This document shows positions 1 through 6,732 of a DNA stretch of 41,361 nucleotides, one piece after another. Within the stretch, counting starts at the first letter, position 1. Each line of letters starts with the position of its first letter. The notes beneath the pieces were generated by a model. It had not been told where the DNA came from. It ran no database searches and worked only from the letters and a program-made list of their open reading frames with translations. Made by a program: the position numbers and the translations under genes. This DNA comes from UBA3064 sp023258775 (GTDB lineage: Bacteria; Pseudomonadota; Gammaproteobacteria; Burkholderiales; Burkholderiaceae_E), in NCBI GenBank assembly GCA_044355655.1, contig JBIKXS010000027.1:1-41361 (forward strand), given 5' to 3'.

Positions 1-577
1 GCCCCTTGAGTGCCCGCGCCTGCTGTTCCCAGACAACGATCTTTGCACCCATTTCGGATTCGAACCGGATCAGGTTTTGGTCGACCTGAGACTTCTTCTC
101 GGGGAAAACGGTCCCAAGTCTCAACGCTAAGGCCCTGGCTACTTGCAAGACCCGACGCGGATCAGCGTGCACATGGGGATTGCCGTACGCATGAACATCG
201 CCCGAAAATGGTGTGATCATTCCCTTGAAGGGATCGATCAGATCCACATGCTCTGCGGCAAAAAACATGGAGCCCGTACCCGACTGTACCTTTGGATTCC
301 CGGCTCTGTCCTGCAGCATGGGCAGCCACCCTGCTTCGAGTTCAGCCCCGGTACAAATCGCAAAATCAGCGCGACGCAGTTGCGCGATCAGCGAGGGCCG
401 TGCTTCGATATGGTGTGGATCCTGCAGATGCGTCGTCGCAGTTTGTACAGTCGCCTCGGGTAGCAGCGTCCGCGTCAGCGATGCCCATTCGGGTTCACAA
501 GCGAAAACTGTGATGGCATGAGCCTGACATGCCGTTGTAAGAGCAAACGCGAGGATCGCATTAGTAAGAATGCGCAC
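1..577 (-). CDS. znuA: Zinc ABC transporter substrate-binding protein, ZnuA-like (3' end cut by window)
   Basis: Periplasmic high-affinity zinc-binding protein of a ZnuABC-type importer. I read 192 codons from a GTG at 577; the C-terminal part (family length is about 300 residues) lies beyond the left edge. A signal peptide is visible at residues 1-21, ending AQAHA-like. Candidate metal ligands are His50, His55/56, His129, and the cluster His135/His137 in a GNPHVHADP segment, which corresponds to the GNPHxWLDP region of the ZnuA/TroA family. GGAG sits 6 nt before the GTG, inside the end of the preceding gene. The reading frame overlaps that gene by 17 bp, so translation is probably coupled. 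Zinc rather than manganese is inferred from the His-rich pattern; the permease and ATPase genes are not visible. Confidence 0.8.
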   Translation of the reverse strand, partial: MRILTNAILAFALTTACQAHAITVFACEPEWASLTRTLLPEATVQTATTHLQDPHHIEARPSLIAQLRRADFAICTGAELEAGWLPMLQDRAGNPKVQSGTGSMFFAAEHVDLIDPFKGMITPFSGDVHAYGNPHVHADPRRVLQVARALALRLGTVFPEKKSQVDQNLIRFESEMGAKIVVWEQQARALKG

Positions 578-1721
578 CGTGGGCTCCAAACCCAATCACG
601 TACTGTAATTGGATACTGCGTCTGGCTGGATTTGCAAAAACGGCTTCGCCTTCGTCATTAGCCCCGGCGGCTCTCTGTTGGGTCCACTGTAAACGCAGCG
701 TTTGCATGTGGGTAGGCTTGTAAGCAACCATGATGGCGTTTTCCTTCAGCCGCCCTCTGCCAAACTCAACATCACCCTCGTGATCTTCTGGCTTGTAAAC
801 ACGTAACCAGTCGGTCCTCACACCCGCCTCCCATGCTGGACTGAACTTCCAGACAGCGCCCAAGGATGAGGCCCTGTGGCGCATGGAGCTATCGGCAAAG
901 CGGTTGATCCCACTGACTTGAGCGTACTCCCAGTTGAGTCGCAGCTGCTGGTTTCGGTTGTTGCCATCCGGTGCCCATTTCCAGACCAGGTCGCTGATCC
1001 ACATGCGCTTTCCGCTGAAGCTTGCCGCATGGCTATGGGCTTCTGTTGAAGCGTCATGCGCCTCTACCAACGCTTCACGCCGATTATTGACGTGCGACAA
1101 GCCCCATTGCCAACTGCTCGATTTACCAATGTCATTACCCATCTTCAAGTTCAGCGTGCTGACCCGCGAGGTGGAATCGGTTGTGGCTTCGGGAACCAAT
1201 TTTTTACCGCCGAAGATTTCAGCACCTAAGCGCAAATAGAAGGACGTAGGCGCCGTCCAATTCAACCGGATGCCATCGTCATACCAGTGCCCACCGAGGA
1301 AGCCTCTATAGAGCAAGGGCCGCTCTGTGAAGTCGTCAGTATGGGGATGCAGTTCATTAAGGTAACCAATCTGGGATGCGAATCGACCAGCACGCGCCTG
1401 GAAGCCATGTGGCAGCGATCGAGTCTGCACCCACGCGTTTTCGATGTGCCCTTCGAGTTTCTTGTCTTCAGTATGGAAACCCAAAATAGCCTCACCGCTG
1501 AAATGCTCGTTGAGAGCACCACGTAGTAGCAGGTCGCTGTGTCCAAGCCCTAGCCCCTTGTCACGGGCGCCCAACTCGAGCCCTCGGGATGTGGCCGCAG
1601 CGTCCAGCACGACACCCGCCTGCCAATTAGGAGCGCTCAGAGCGGACTGAGCGTGGCATGTGGCCACTGATGAAGCCACAACTATCGCAAGACAAGAAGA
1701 AAGAATGAAGTTGCGAGACAT
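561..1721 (-). CDS. Outer-membrane beta-barrel protein, probably linked to zinc uptake
   Basis: A 386-residue secreted protein with an N-terminal signal peptide (about residues 1-25, ending TCHA-Q). The rest shows alternating aromatic/polar strands typical of an outer-membrane barrel, such as HSDLLLRGALNEHFSGEAIL and a late RSIQLQYVIGFG strand. No TonB-dependent plug domain is seen, so a porin-like channel is likelier than a receptor. The ATG at 1721 has AAAGG 6-7 nt upstream. The gene overlaps the znuA-like gene by 17 bp, which implies a common transcript and a role in metal passage across the outer membrane. That role is inferred from context only; I cannot assign the protein to a named family. 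A possible Fur-family box lies 32-53 bp upstream. Confidence 0.75.
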   Translation of the reverse strand: MSRNFILSSCLAIVVASSVATCHAQSALSAPNWQAGVVLDAAATSRGLELGARDKGLGLGHSDLLLRGALNEHFSGEAILGFHTEDKKLEGHIENAWVQTRSLPHGFQARAGRFASQIGYLNELHPHTDDFTERPLLYRGFLGGHWYDDGIRLNWTAPTSFYLRLGAEIFGGKKLVPEATTDSTSRVSTLNLKMGNDIGKSSSWQWGLSHVNNRREALVEAHDASTEAHSHAASFSGKRMWISDLVWKWAPDGNNRNQQLRLNWEYAQVSGINRFADSSMRHRASSLGAVWKFSPAWEAGVRTDWLRVYKPEDHEGDVEFGRGRLKENAIMVAYKPTHMQTLRLQWTQQRAAGANDEGEAVFANPARRSIQLQYVIGFGAHGAHSY

Positions 1722-1752
1722 GAAGAGCCTTTCAAAACAGAATCTCCATTCT

Positions 1753-1774
1753 ATTGCAAACGCATTCCTATTAG
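1753..1774 (-). promoter_or_regulatory. Possible Fur/Zur-type operator
   Basis: The plus-strand text ATTGCAAACGCATTCCTATT resembles the TGCAAATGCATTCTCATTTGCA style of Fur-family boxes. It lies 32-53 bp upstream of the outer-membrane protein/znuA start. Dyad symmetry is poor (ATTGC/GCATT, 4 of 5), so this is only a candidate. Zur control would fit a zinc-uptake operon. Confidence 0.25.
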
Positions 1775-1812
1775 CAAGAACAACTTTTCATGTAACCTTA
1801 CGTCCATAGAAC

Positions 1813-1956
1813 AGTGTTTTCAAGAACGGTAACTCACAGGCCGTGCGTATTCCGTCAGAGCTGGCCTACAGCAATTGGGACATCGAACTGGTCATCGTGC
1901 GCCAGGGCGATGAATTGCGCATCCGTCCAATCTGGCACCGTATGACGACCCGGTGA
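1813..1956 (+). pseudogene. AbrB/VapB-type antitoxin remnant
   Basis: The frame reads SVFKNGNSQAVRIPSELAY, then DIELVIVRQGDELRIRP, and stops at a TGA ending at 1956. The FKNGNSQAVRIP and EGDELxIRP signatures are those of the swapped-hairpin DNA-binding domain of VapB/MazE-type antitoxins. A TAG at 1807-1809 lies just before the fragment and no ATG, GTG or TTG is available in frame. The gene has therefore lost its start, and I see no toxin partner. The C-terminal toxin-binding tail also looks damaged: a better-looking continuation (DDPVIIPDSDRV) is in another frame. Confidence 0.6.
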
Positions 1957-1974
1957 TCATCCCAGATTCGGATC

Positions 1975-2194
1975 GCGTATAAGGATTACTTCAAGCATCT
2001 CGAATCCACGCAAAAGGGCAGCCTCAAGGTTACGGCCTGGCTCGCAAGACACGGCGCTGCGCGATATCGCAGACCTGATGGAGCGCGGCGTACTGCAGAA
2101 ATCAGAAGCAAGCGGTCGCAGCACCAGCTACGATTTAATGCTGCTAAGTCTTAACAGCGATCGACCTTCATCCAAGTCGAAATCGAAGGCATGA
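1975..2194 (+). pseudogene. C-terminal remnant of a Fic-family protein
   Basis: One frame reads DYFKHLESTQKGSLKVTAWL, matching the YYxALExxQKGxLDxTxWL segment of Fic/DUF4172 proteins. From about 2045 another frame reads QDTALRDIADLMERGVLQKS and ends GRSTSYDLM, the winged-helix tail found at the end of many Fic proteins. The two blocks normally lie far apart, so an internal deletion and a frame change have joined them. The catalytic HPFxxGNGR region is absent. The fragment cannot make a functional AMPylase and is best read as decay. Confidence 0.55.
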
Positions 2195-2409
2195 CCGATA
2201 TAGTTTATGCTAAGACAGCTAACCGCAGCGTGCTGGGGATGATGAATCAATTTGCGTTCATTGCCGAAGTTATGAAGGACCGAGCTAGTCCCGTTGACAC
2301 GTTAGCGCTGTCTTTGAGGTTGGCAGAGGTACCTTGCGGACCACTTACCCGAGGCGCTGGTTTTCCAGACCGAGCGGTTCGCGAGTTGGCAGCTGGCCTC
2401 AATCATTGA
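2191..2409 (+). pseudogene. C-terminal fragment resembling DUF6933 proteins
   Basis: A 72-codon open frame reads AKTANRSVLGMMNQFAF and later LALSLRLAEVPCGPL. As I recall the family, this corresponds to the end of the small uncharacterised proteins called DUF6933 (AKTxNRSVLGSMNDFAF...LAETPCGPL). The frame is open back to 2155, before the ATG, with VEIEG preceding it, so it is probably a truncated gene, not a complete small one. GAAGG lies immediately before the ATG, too close for a good ribosome site. Its end overlaps the end of the convergent membrane-protein gene by 7 bp. Confidence 0.4.
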
Positions 2410-3047
2410 ATCGCTTTAGCCGTTTGCTTGCGTAGCGTTCCGGCCGCATCGGATTGTCCATCATCGGCCAAGTTGCGGGGTTGATGCCCAGCAGCGCCAT
2501 GTACTTCGCCGCCCGCGGCAGAAGCGTGATGATGGGCATGGTCGCCCATCCAGGAAGGGTTCGCCTCAAACCATCGCCATGCGCCAACACTGGCTAGCGT
2601 GATGAAACTGCCAACCATCAGCGTATATGCGCTGTGTTTAGAGCGCCAACGCAAATCGAGTTCATAAACGAGCGCAGCAATCGAGATAAAAAAACCAAGC
2701 GGTACAACCCAGGCGCTACGCTGTGGCGAATCGGGAAAGTGCTGCAAGCCGCCTGTGAAAAACCCCAGTCCGATTGACAGTAGCGCGCCAAGCAAAAGCG
2801 TGCGTGTAAGACTGCTTGGCGTACCTGGCGAGTTGCTATTGGCTTGGTCCCCAGCCTCAGCCTGACGCCCATCACTAAGGCGAAGCGCTAAAAATGCACC
2901 CAACAAAAAAAGCGCAACACCGACTGCAGCGGTCCAAAGTGATCGCTCGCCGCTGAAAAATCCGTGATTGACTGCGCCTGATATAAAACTAATACCGCTA
3001 TACTTGAGCAACATTGCGCCGTGGTGGCGCGCTAGTGAAACCTGCAT
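2403..3047 (-). CDS. Polytopic membrane protein with His-rich C-terminal tail
   Basis: A 214-residue protein of unknown function. I see about five hydrophobic segments, near residues 12-30, 38-57, 83-102, 112-130 and 141-160. A hydrophilic tail follows with DHAHHHASAAGGEVHGAAGH, which could bind metal. The ATG at 3047 has AGGGGA 6-7 nt upstream, a good ribosome site. The zinc-uptake genes 1.3 kb away make a metal-related role conceivable, but nothing in the membrane part confirms this. The C-terminus overlaps the DUF6933-like fragment on the other strand. Confidence 0.6.
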   Translation of the reverse strand: MQVSLARHHGAMLLKYSGISFISGAVNHGFFSGERSLWTAAVGVALFLLGAFLALRLSDGRQAEAGDQANSNSPGTPSSLTRTLLLGALLSIGLGFFTGGLQHFPDSPQRSAWVVPLGFFISIAALVYELDLRWRSKHSAYTLMVGSFITLASVGAWRWFEANPSWMGDHAHHHASAAGGEVHGAAGHQPRNLADDGQSDAAGTLRKQTAKAIQ

Positions 3048-3459
3048 GAGTTTCCCCTAAAACCTGGTCTTCCTCATCGAAAGACCAATCGATTTGAACT
3101 TAGTCTGGCAATCACCTTAAGTGATCAGACCGAAGCAGACCCTCTGAAATCAAGGTCCAAGCATGATCTCGGATCGGGCATTTTTTATCTGATCTTTGGT
3201 TTGGGCTGGCCTCGCCAAACTGTTCTAAATGCTTGTTCCTAGGTCAACCTAGCGTTGTGACGCTTTTGAACCAGCCAGCACTAATTGCGATTAACTCTGC
3301 ATCCAAGCTAGACGAGCAATCTGACCTGTTCCCCTTATTTGCACTCGCTAAACCGTGCGTGTAAGTCCCAATCGATCCTATACTCTTTGGAAGTGCTAGA
3401 AACTTGCGATTGCGAATGTGCAATTAGCCTAGTACGGTTTGCATAAGGAAGCGCTATCC
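3048..3459. other. Intergenic region with two dyads
   Basis: A 412-bp divergent gap between the membrane protein and the CxxC-WWDG gene. It holds a discontinuous inverted repeat at 3103-3130 (outer arms GTCTG/CAGAC, inner arms ATCAC/GTGAT) and a short CTAGG-TCAA-CCTAG hairpin at about 3240-3253. A TATACT at 3379-3384 is a possible -10 element for the rightward genes, without a convincing -35. I see no coding sequence or RNA gene. Confidence 0.3.
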
Positions 3460-4002
3460 ATGAGCGGAAATCAGTCTGATGCAGGTCCTTCGGCGGAGCA
3501 ATCTGAGTAAGTCAAGGTTGTTCCTGAACTTAGGACGTGTGCTAACTGTGCCTGGTGGGATGGTACCCGTCGGCTGATTAAACAGTTTCCCGCAGGCCGT
3601 CCAGCCATTGACGCACCGGCTATCTTCTTTACCAAGGTGGCAGCGACAGGACCAGGCGGGCAGTGCCTGGCACCCGATTCGCCGAAAGTCGGCACATTCA
3701 CGCCGCATTCGATGACCTGTCTGCGCTTCAAATCGTATTTCAAAGGTACCCAGGCCGATCCAGAGATGGTGTTGGTGCATGTGAACCAGGCCTGTTGTGC
3801 AACCTGCAGTTGGTGGGACGGCGAGCGAAAGCTCATTAAACGTGAAGAGCGCGGCGACAACGACCGGGTGCTGCGCAGGCTTTATTACCTACGAGTCGAG
3901 CGTACGCGCAAAGAGCGTTGCCTAAACAAGGGCTCAGACACCTTCTCAAAGTCCTTTGAACCCGTCCAACACTGTAACCACTACCGCTTTGTGTTCACCT
4001 GA
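3460..4002 (+). pseudogene. Protein with duplicated CxxCxWWDG motif, interrupted by an in-frame TAA
   Basis: From the ATG at 3460 (AAGGA upstream) the frame gives MSGNQSDAGPSAEQSE and then a TAA at 3508-3510. It continues open to a TGA at 4000-4002. The continuation holds two copies of one module: CANCAWWDG followed by TRRLIK, and CATCSWWDG followed by ERKLIK. Further single cysteines lie in GQCLAPD, TCLRFK, RCLNK and QHCNHY. Paired CxxC motifs suggest a small zinc or iron site in each half. No ATG, GTG or TTG occurs in frame between the stop and 3637, so restarting would lose the first module. The gene is either broken, recoded, or carries a sequence error. It lies 27 bp upstream of the CBS gene and probably shares its transcript. 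Function unknown. Confidence 0.55.
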
Positions 4003-4029
4003 CGCAAGACCTAACCAAGGAGGCAAGCA

Positions 4030-4443
4030 ATGAAGACAGTACAGCAACTTCTCGCGCTCAAAGACTCGCGTCTACACGCGACAACTGCGGATTGTTTGGT
4101 TCAAGCCGCAGTCGCAGAAATGTCGAGACTTGAAATTCACAGCTTGCTGGTGATGCAAGATGACACGCTCGCTGGCATTTTTACAGACCGGGATTACGTC
4201 CACAAGATTGTGGTCCCAGCCCTCGATGCGACACACATGACGGTAGGGGAAGTCATGACCCGCGATGTGGTGTTCATCGAACCCCAGGCCACCATGCGTG
4301 ACTGCGTCACGTTGATGAACGAGGGTAAGTTCCGACATCTTCCAGTGAAGGACGATGGCAAGATTGTCGGCATGATCTCAATGACCGACATCATGCGCGC
4401 GATGGTCAACGGTGCCGACGAGGATGTGGAAATCTACATCTGA
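4030..4443 (+). CDS. CBS-domain protein (two CBS domains)
   Basis: A stand-alone 137-residue protein with two CBS domains, about residues 8-62 and 76-130. The first carries SLLVMQDDTLAGIFTDRDYV and the second the typical MTRDVVFIEPQATMRDCVTL and RHLPVKDDGKIVGMIS segments. Paired CBS domains bind adenosine nucleotides and act as energy-state sensors, but the partner protein is not visible here. The ribosome site AAGGAGG lies 7 nt before the ATG. It follows the broken Cys-rich gene by 27 bp. Confidence 0.85.
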   Translation: MKTVQQLLALKDSRLHATTADCLVQAAVAEMSRLEIHSLLVMQDDTLAGIFTDRDYVHKIVVPALDATHMTVGEVMTRDVVFIEPQATMRDCVTLMNEGKFRHLPVKDDGKIVGMISMTDIMRAMVNGADEDVEIYI

Positions 4444-4513
4444 GCCAAGTCACCAATGTTCACGCATACCATTGGCCAAACAATGCCAGATCCCGGGCCT
4501 TAGTAATGTTCCT

Positions 4514-4957
4514 TCAGTAAGTCTTGTAGGGCAAAAATTTGCCCGATAAAACAACATGGACGCGGTCGCCCTTAGGATCTGGTTCTCGCTGGATATCCAT
4601 GCTGAAATCAATCGCGCTCATGATGCCATCACCAAACTCCTCATGAATGAGTTCCTTGATTGTTGCACCATAAACATTAACGATTTCATACCAACGGTAG
4701 ATAAGTGGATCCGTCGGTACCGCTGTTGGTAGCGAACCCTTGTAGGGTACGACTTGAAGCCAAGCCTCCTCCTCGGGAGTGAGATCAAAAATTCTACCAA
4801 GGGTGGCAGCCTGTTCGGCGGTTGCCGTCATTTGCCCCAAGCAAAGCGCAGTGGTCCATTCCTTTGAATGACCAACCTCTTTGGCAACCGATTCCCATTT
4901 GATTCCCTTTGCGACCTTTGTACCAATTATTTTCTCAGTTACATCGTTTCTGTTCAT
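4514..4957 (-). CDS. cynS: Cyanate hydratase (cyanase)
   Basis: Cyanase converts cyanate and bicarbonate to carbamate and CO2; carbamate then gives ammonia and CO2. The 147-residue protein matches the family along its length: an N-terminal helical domain, and a C-terminal part with the catalytic triad at Arg88 (YRWYEIVNVYG), Glu91 and Ser114 (GIMSAIDF). This spacing equals Arg96/Glu99/Ser122 of the E. coli enzyme. The ATG at 4957 has GGAG 5-6 nt upstream. It is the last gene of the minus-strand transporter operon, 28 bp after the ATPase gene, and this context identifies cyanate as a likely transported substrate. The family is cytoplasmic and decameric. Confidence 0.95.
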   Translation of the reverse strand: MNRNDVTEKIIGTKVAKGIKWESVAKEVGHSKEWTTALCLGQMTATAEQAATLGRIFDLTPEEEAWLQVVPYKGSLPTAVPTDPLIYRWYEIVNVYGATIKELIHEEFGDGIMSAIDFSMDIQREPDPKGDRVHVVLSGKFLPYKTY

Positions 4958-4985
4958 CGCCGCTCCAAATTAAGTCGTGGTTAAG

Positions 4986-5855
4986 TTAGGACGCTTTGGC
5001 CCTTGTCATAAGAAACTCTACGATATGATTTCTTAAATCATAGTAGCCCGCAATATGATGAAGACCCGCACGAGTTCGATCAGCCGTTAGATTACTTTTC
5101 ACGATCTCTGCTATACCACCAGGCATGTAGCCGTTAGGGCCTTCTGACCCGTTAGTCATCAAAAGAATCCGATCTGAAAGAAAGATCGCTTCATCAACAT
5201 CGTGAGTGATCATAAAAACCGTTTGCCTCGTCTCGCGAACAATCCGCATCAACTCATCTTGAATTGAGCCTCGAGTCAAAGCATCCAGAGCTCCAAAGGG
5301 CTCGTCGAGCAGGAGCATCTTGGGTTGTATTGAAAATGCTCTCGCTATCCCAACCCGCTGCTTCATCCCACCTGACAGCTGGGATGGTTTCTTATCGATT
5401 GAATCTGTAAGTCCAACAAGATCGATATATTTCTCAACATGGGTATCAACATCCTTTGCATTCCAATCTGGCCAACGTGACTTCACCGCAAAGGCAATAT
5501 TGCGGCGAACTGTCAGCCAAGGCATAAGTGCATGGCTCTGAAAAACAACGCCTCGCTCCAAACTAGGGCCCTTGATCTCTCTACCCTCCATGAAAACATG
5601 CCCACTAGTTGGATTGTCCAGACCTGCCAGAACATTCAAGATGGTCGTCTTGCCACACCCTGAGTGACCGATGATGCAAACAAATTCACCTTTGCCAATT
5701 GAAAAACTAACTTGATCGAAAATCGGTTTGTTAACCAGATAACTCTTACTGAGTGCTTCGACCTTCAAATAATCCATGCCCAATTGCCCATATGCCGTTG
5801 AAAGATTAAGGCGCTGCGTGCGCACTGTGCTTCTGTAAACCGGATCACTCCACAT
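4986..5855 (-). CDS. ABC transporter ATPase, nitrate/cyanate type (NrtD/CynD-like)
   Basis: ATP-hydrolysing subunit of the cyanate-type importer. Walker A is GHSGCGKTT (residues 63-71), the signature LSGGM (160-164), Walker B LLLDEP (181-186), and an H-loop ITHDVDEA follows. The LTVRRNI and PSLERGVVFQ segments are typical of NrtD/TauB-type ATPases. The ATG at 5855 overlaps the permease stop, with GGGTG 5 nt upstream. An alternative ATG at 5777 would give a 263-residue protein starting MDYLKVEALSKSY, closer to the usual family N-terminus. The cynS gene follows directly. Nitrate, cyanate and bicarbonate transporters share this ATPase type, so specificity rests on the cyanase neighbour. Confidence 0.88.
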   Translation of the reverse strand: MWSDPVYRSTVRTQRLNLSTAYGQLGMDYLKVEALSKSYLVNKPIFDQVSFSIGKGEFVCIIGHSGCGKTTILNVLAGLDNPTSGHVFMEGREIKGPSLERGVVFQSHALMPWLTVRRNIAFAVKSRWPDWNAKDVDTHVEKYIDLVGLTDSIDKKPSQLSGGMKQRVGIARAFSIQPKMLLLDEPFGALDALTRGSIQDELMRIVRETRQTVFMITHDVDEAIFLSDRILLMTNGSEGPNGYMPGGIAEIVKSNLTADRTRAGLHHIAGYYDLRNHIVEFLMTRAKAS

Positions 5856-6729
5856 AAGTCACCCACATTTGCAATCGAGCAAAGAACAAGTCAAGGAGCA
5901 TGCCAACAAAACCTATAATCATGATTGCGAATATCACATTCGTAAGTGACAAATTATTCCATTCGTTCCATACAAAGTAACCAATCCCTGTTCCTCCGAC
6001 CAGCATCTCCGCGGCGACGATGACCAACCATGCGATTCCCATGCTGATTCTCATCCCGGTTAAGATGGTAGGCAATGCGGCTGGCAGAATCACCAAAAAA
6101 GCCTTGCGAAACGGCGACACCTCAAGCGTAAGCGCTACGTTTAGCCATTCCCGCTTAACCGATGAAACCCCAAAGGCTGTGTTAATGAGCATGGGCCAAA
6201 GCGAGCATATGAAGATCACGAAGACACCCGAGACCGCAGAGTCTTTGATCGTGTAAAGAGCCAGCGGCATCCAGGCAAGAGGGCTGATTGGCTTCAGAAC
6301 CTGAATAAATGGATCAAATGCCCGGGAAAGCATAGGACTCATACCGATTACGAATCCGAAGGGAATCGCAACGACACAGGCCAACAAGAATCCCAACGCG
6401 ACGCGGCCGAGCGAATGTGCCAGCTGAATAGCGATGCCCTTGTCGTTTGGCCCGTTATCGTAAAACGGATCAGCGAAGTGTTTTACAAATGTTTGCCCCA
6501 TTTGATCTAGAGTCGGAAAACCATCGGCCTTTTTTGGTGCATCAACACTCTTTCCCATTAGCTTCGCATACTCGATTTGCTCTGCTGTTAACGGCAACGC
6601 TGTTAACCCCGGTGCATTCGACGCAGGCCTGAGGGTCGCGACATGCCAAATGCACAAGATCAATATGAGTAGCAAAGTCGATAATAGTGCTGCCCTCAAT
6701 CTGAACGGCGTGCTCTGCAAATCATTCAT
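5845..6729 (-). CDS. ABC transporter permease, nitrate/cyanate type (NrtB-like)
   Basis: Inner-membrane subunit of the importer, 294 residues. An N-terminal membrane segment (about residues 12-33) is followed by a polar stretch to about residue 100, then five or so hydrophobic segments. The cytoplasmic EAA-type loop is EVSPFRKAFLVILPAALPTI, the contact site for the ATPase. The inserted polar region holding QIEYAKLMGKSVDAPKK is characteristic of NrtB-like permeases. The start lies 3 nt after the binding-protein stop, and the end overlaps the ATPase start by 11 bp, so the three genes form one tightly coupled unit. Confidence 0.9.
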   Translation of the reverse strand: MNDLQSTPFRLRAALLSTLLLILILCIWHVATLRPASNAPGLTALPLTAEQIEYAKLMGKSVDAPKKADGFPTLDQMGQTFVKHFADPFYDNGPNDKGIAIQLAHSLGRVALGFLLACVVAIPFGFVIGMSPMLSRAFDPFIQVLKPISPLAWMPLALYTIKDSAVSGVFVIFICSLWPMLINTAFGVSSVKREWLNVALTLEVSPFRKAFLVILPAALPTILTGMRISMGIAWLVIVAAEMLVGGTGIGYFVWNEWNNLSLTNVIFAIMIIGFVGMLLDLFFARLQMWVTYVE

Positions 6730-6732
6730 AGG

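Noticed and set aside
10..521. Plus-strand short frames at the left edge
   Set aside because: The minus strand encodes a ZnuA-like protein across the same bases.
4444..4513. CCAATG...CATTGG hairpin between the CBS and cynS genes as a terminator
   Set aside because: Short 6-bp arms, 11-nt loop and no T run on either strand.
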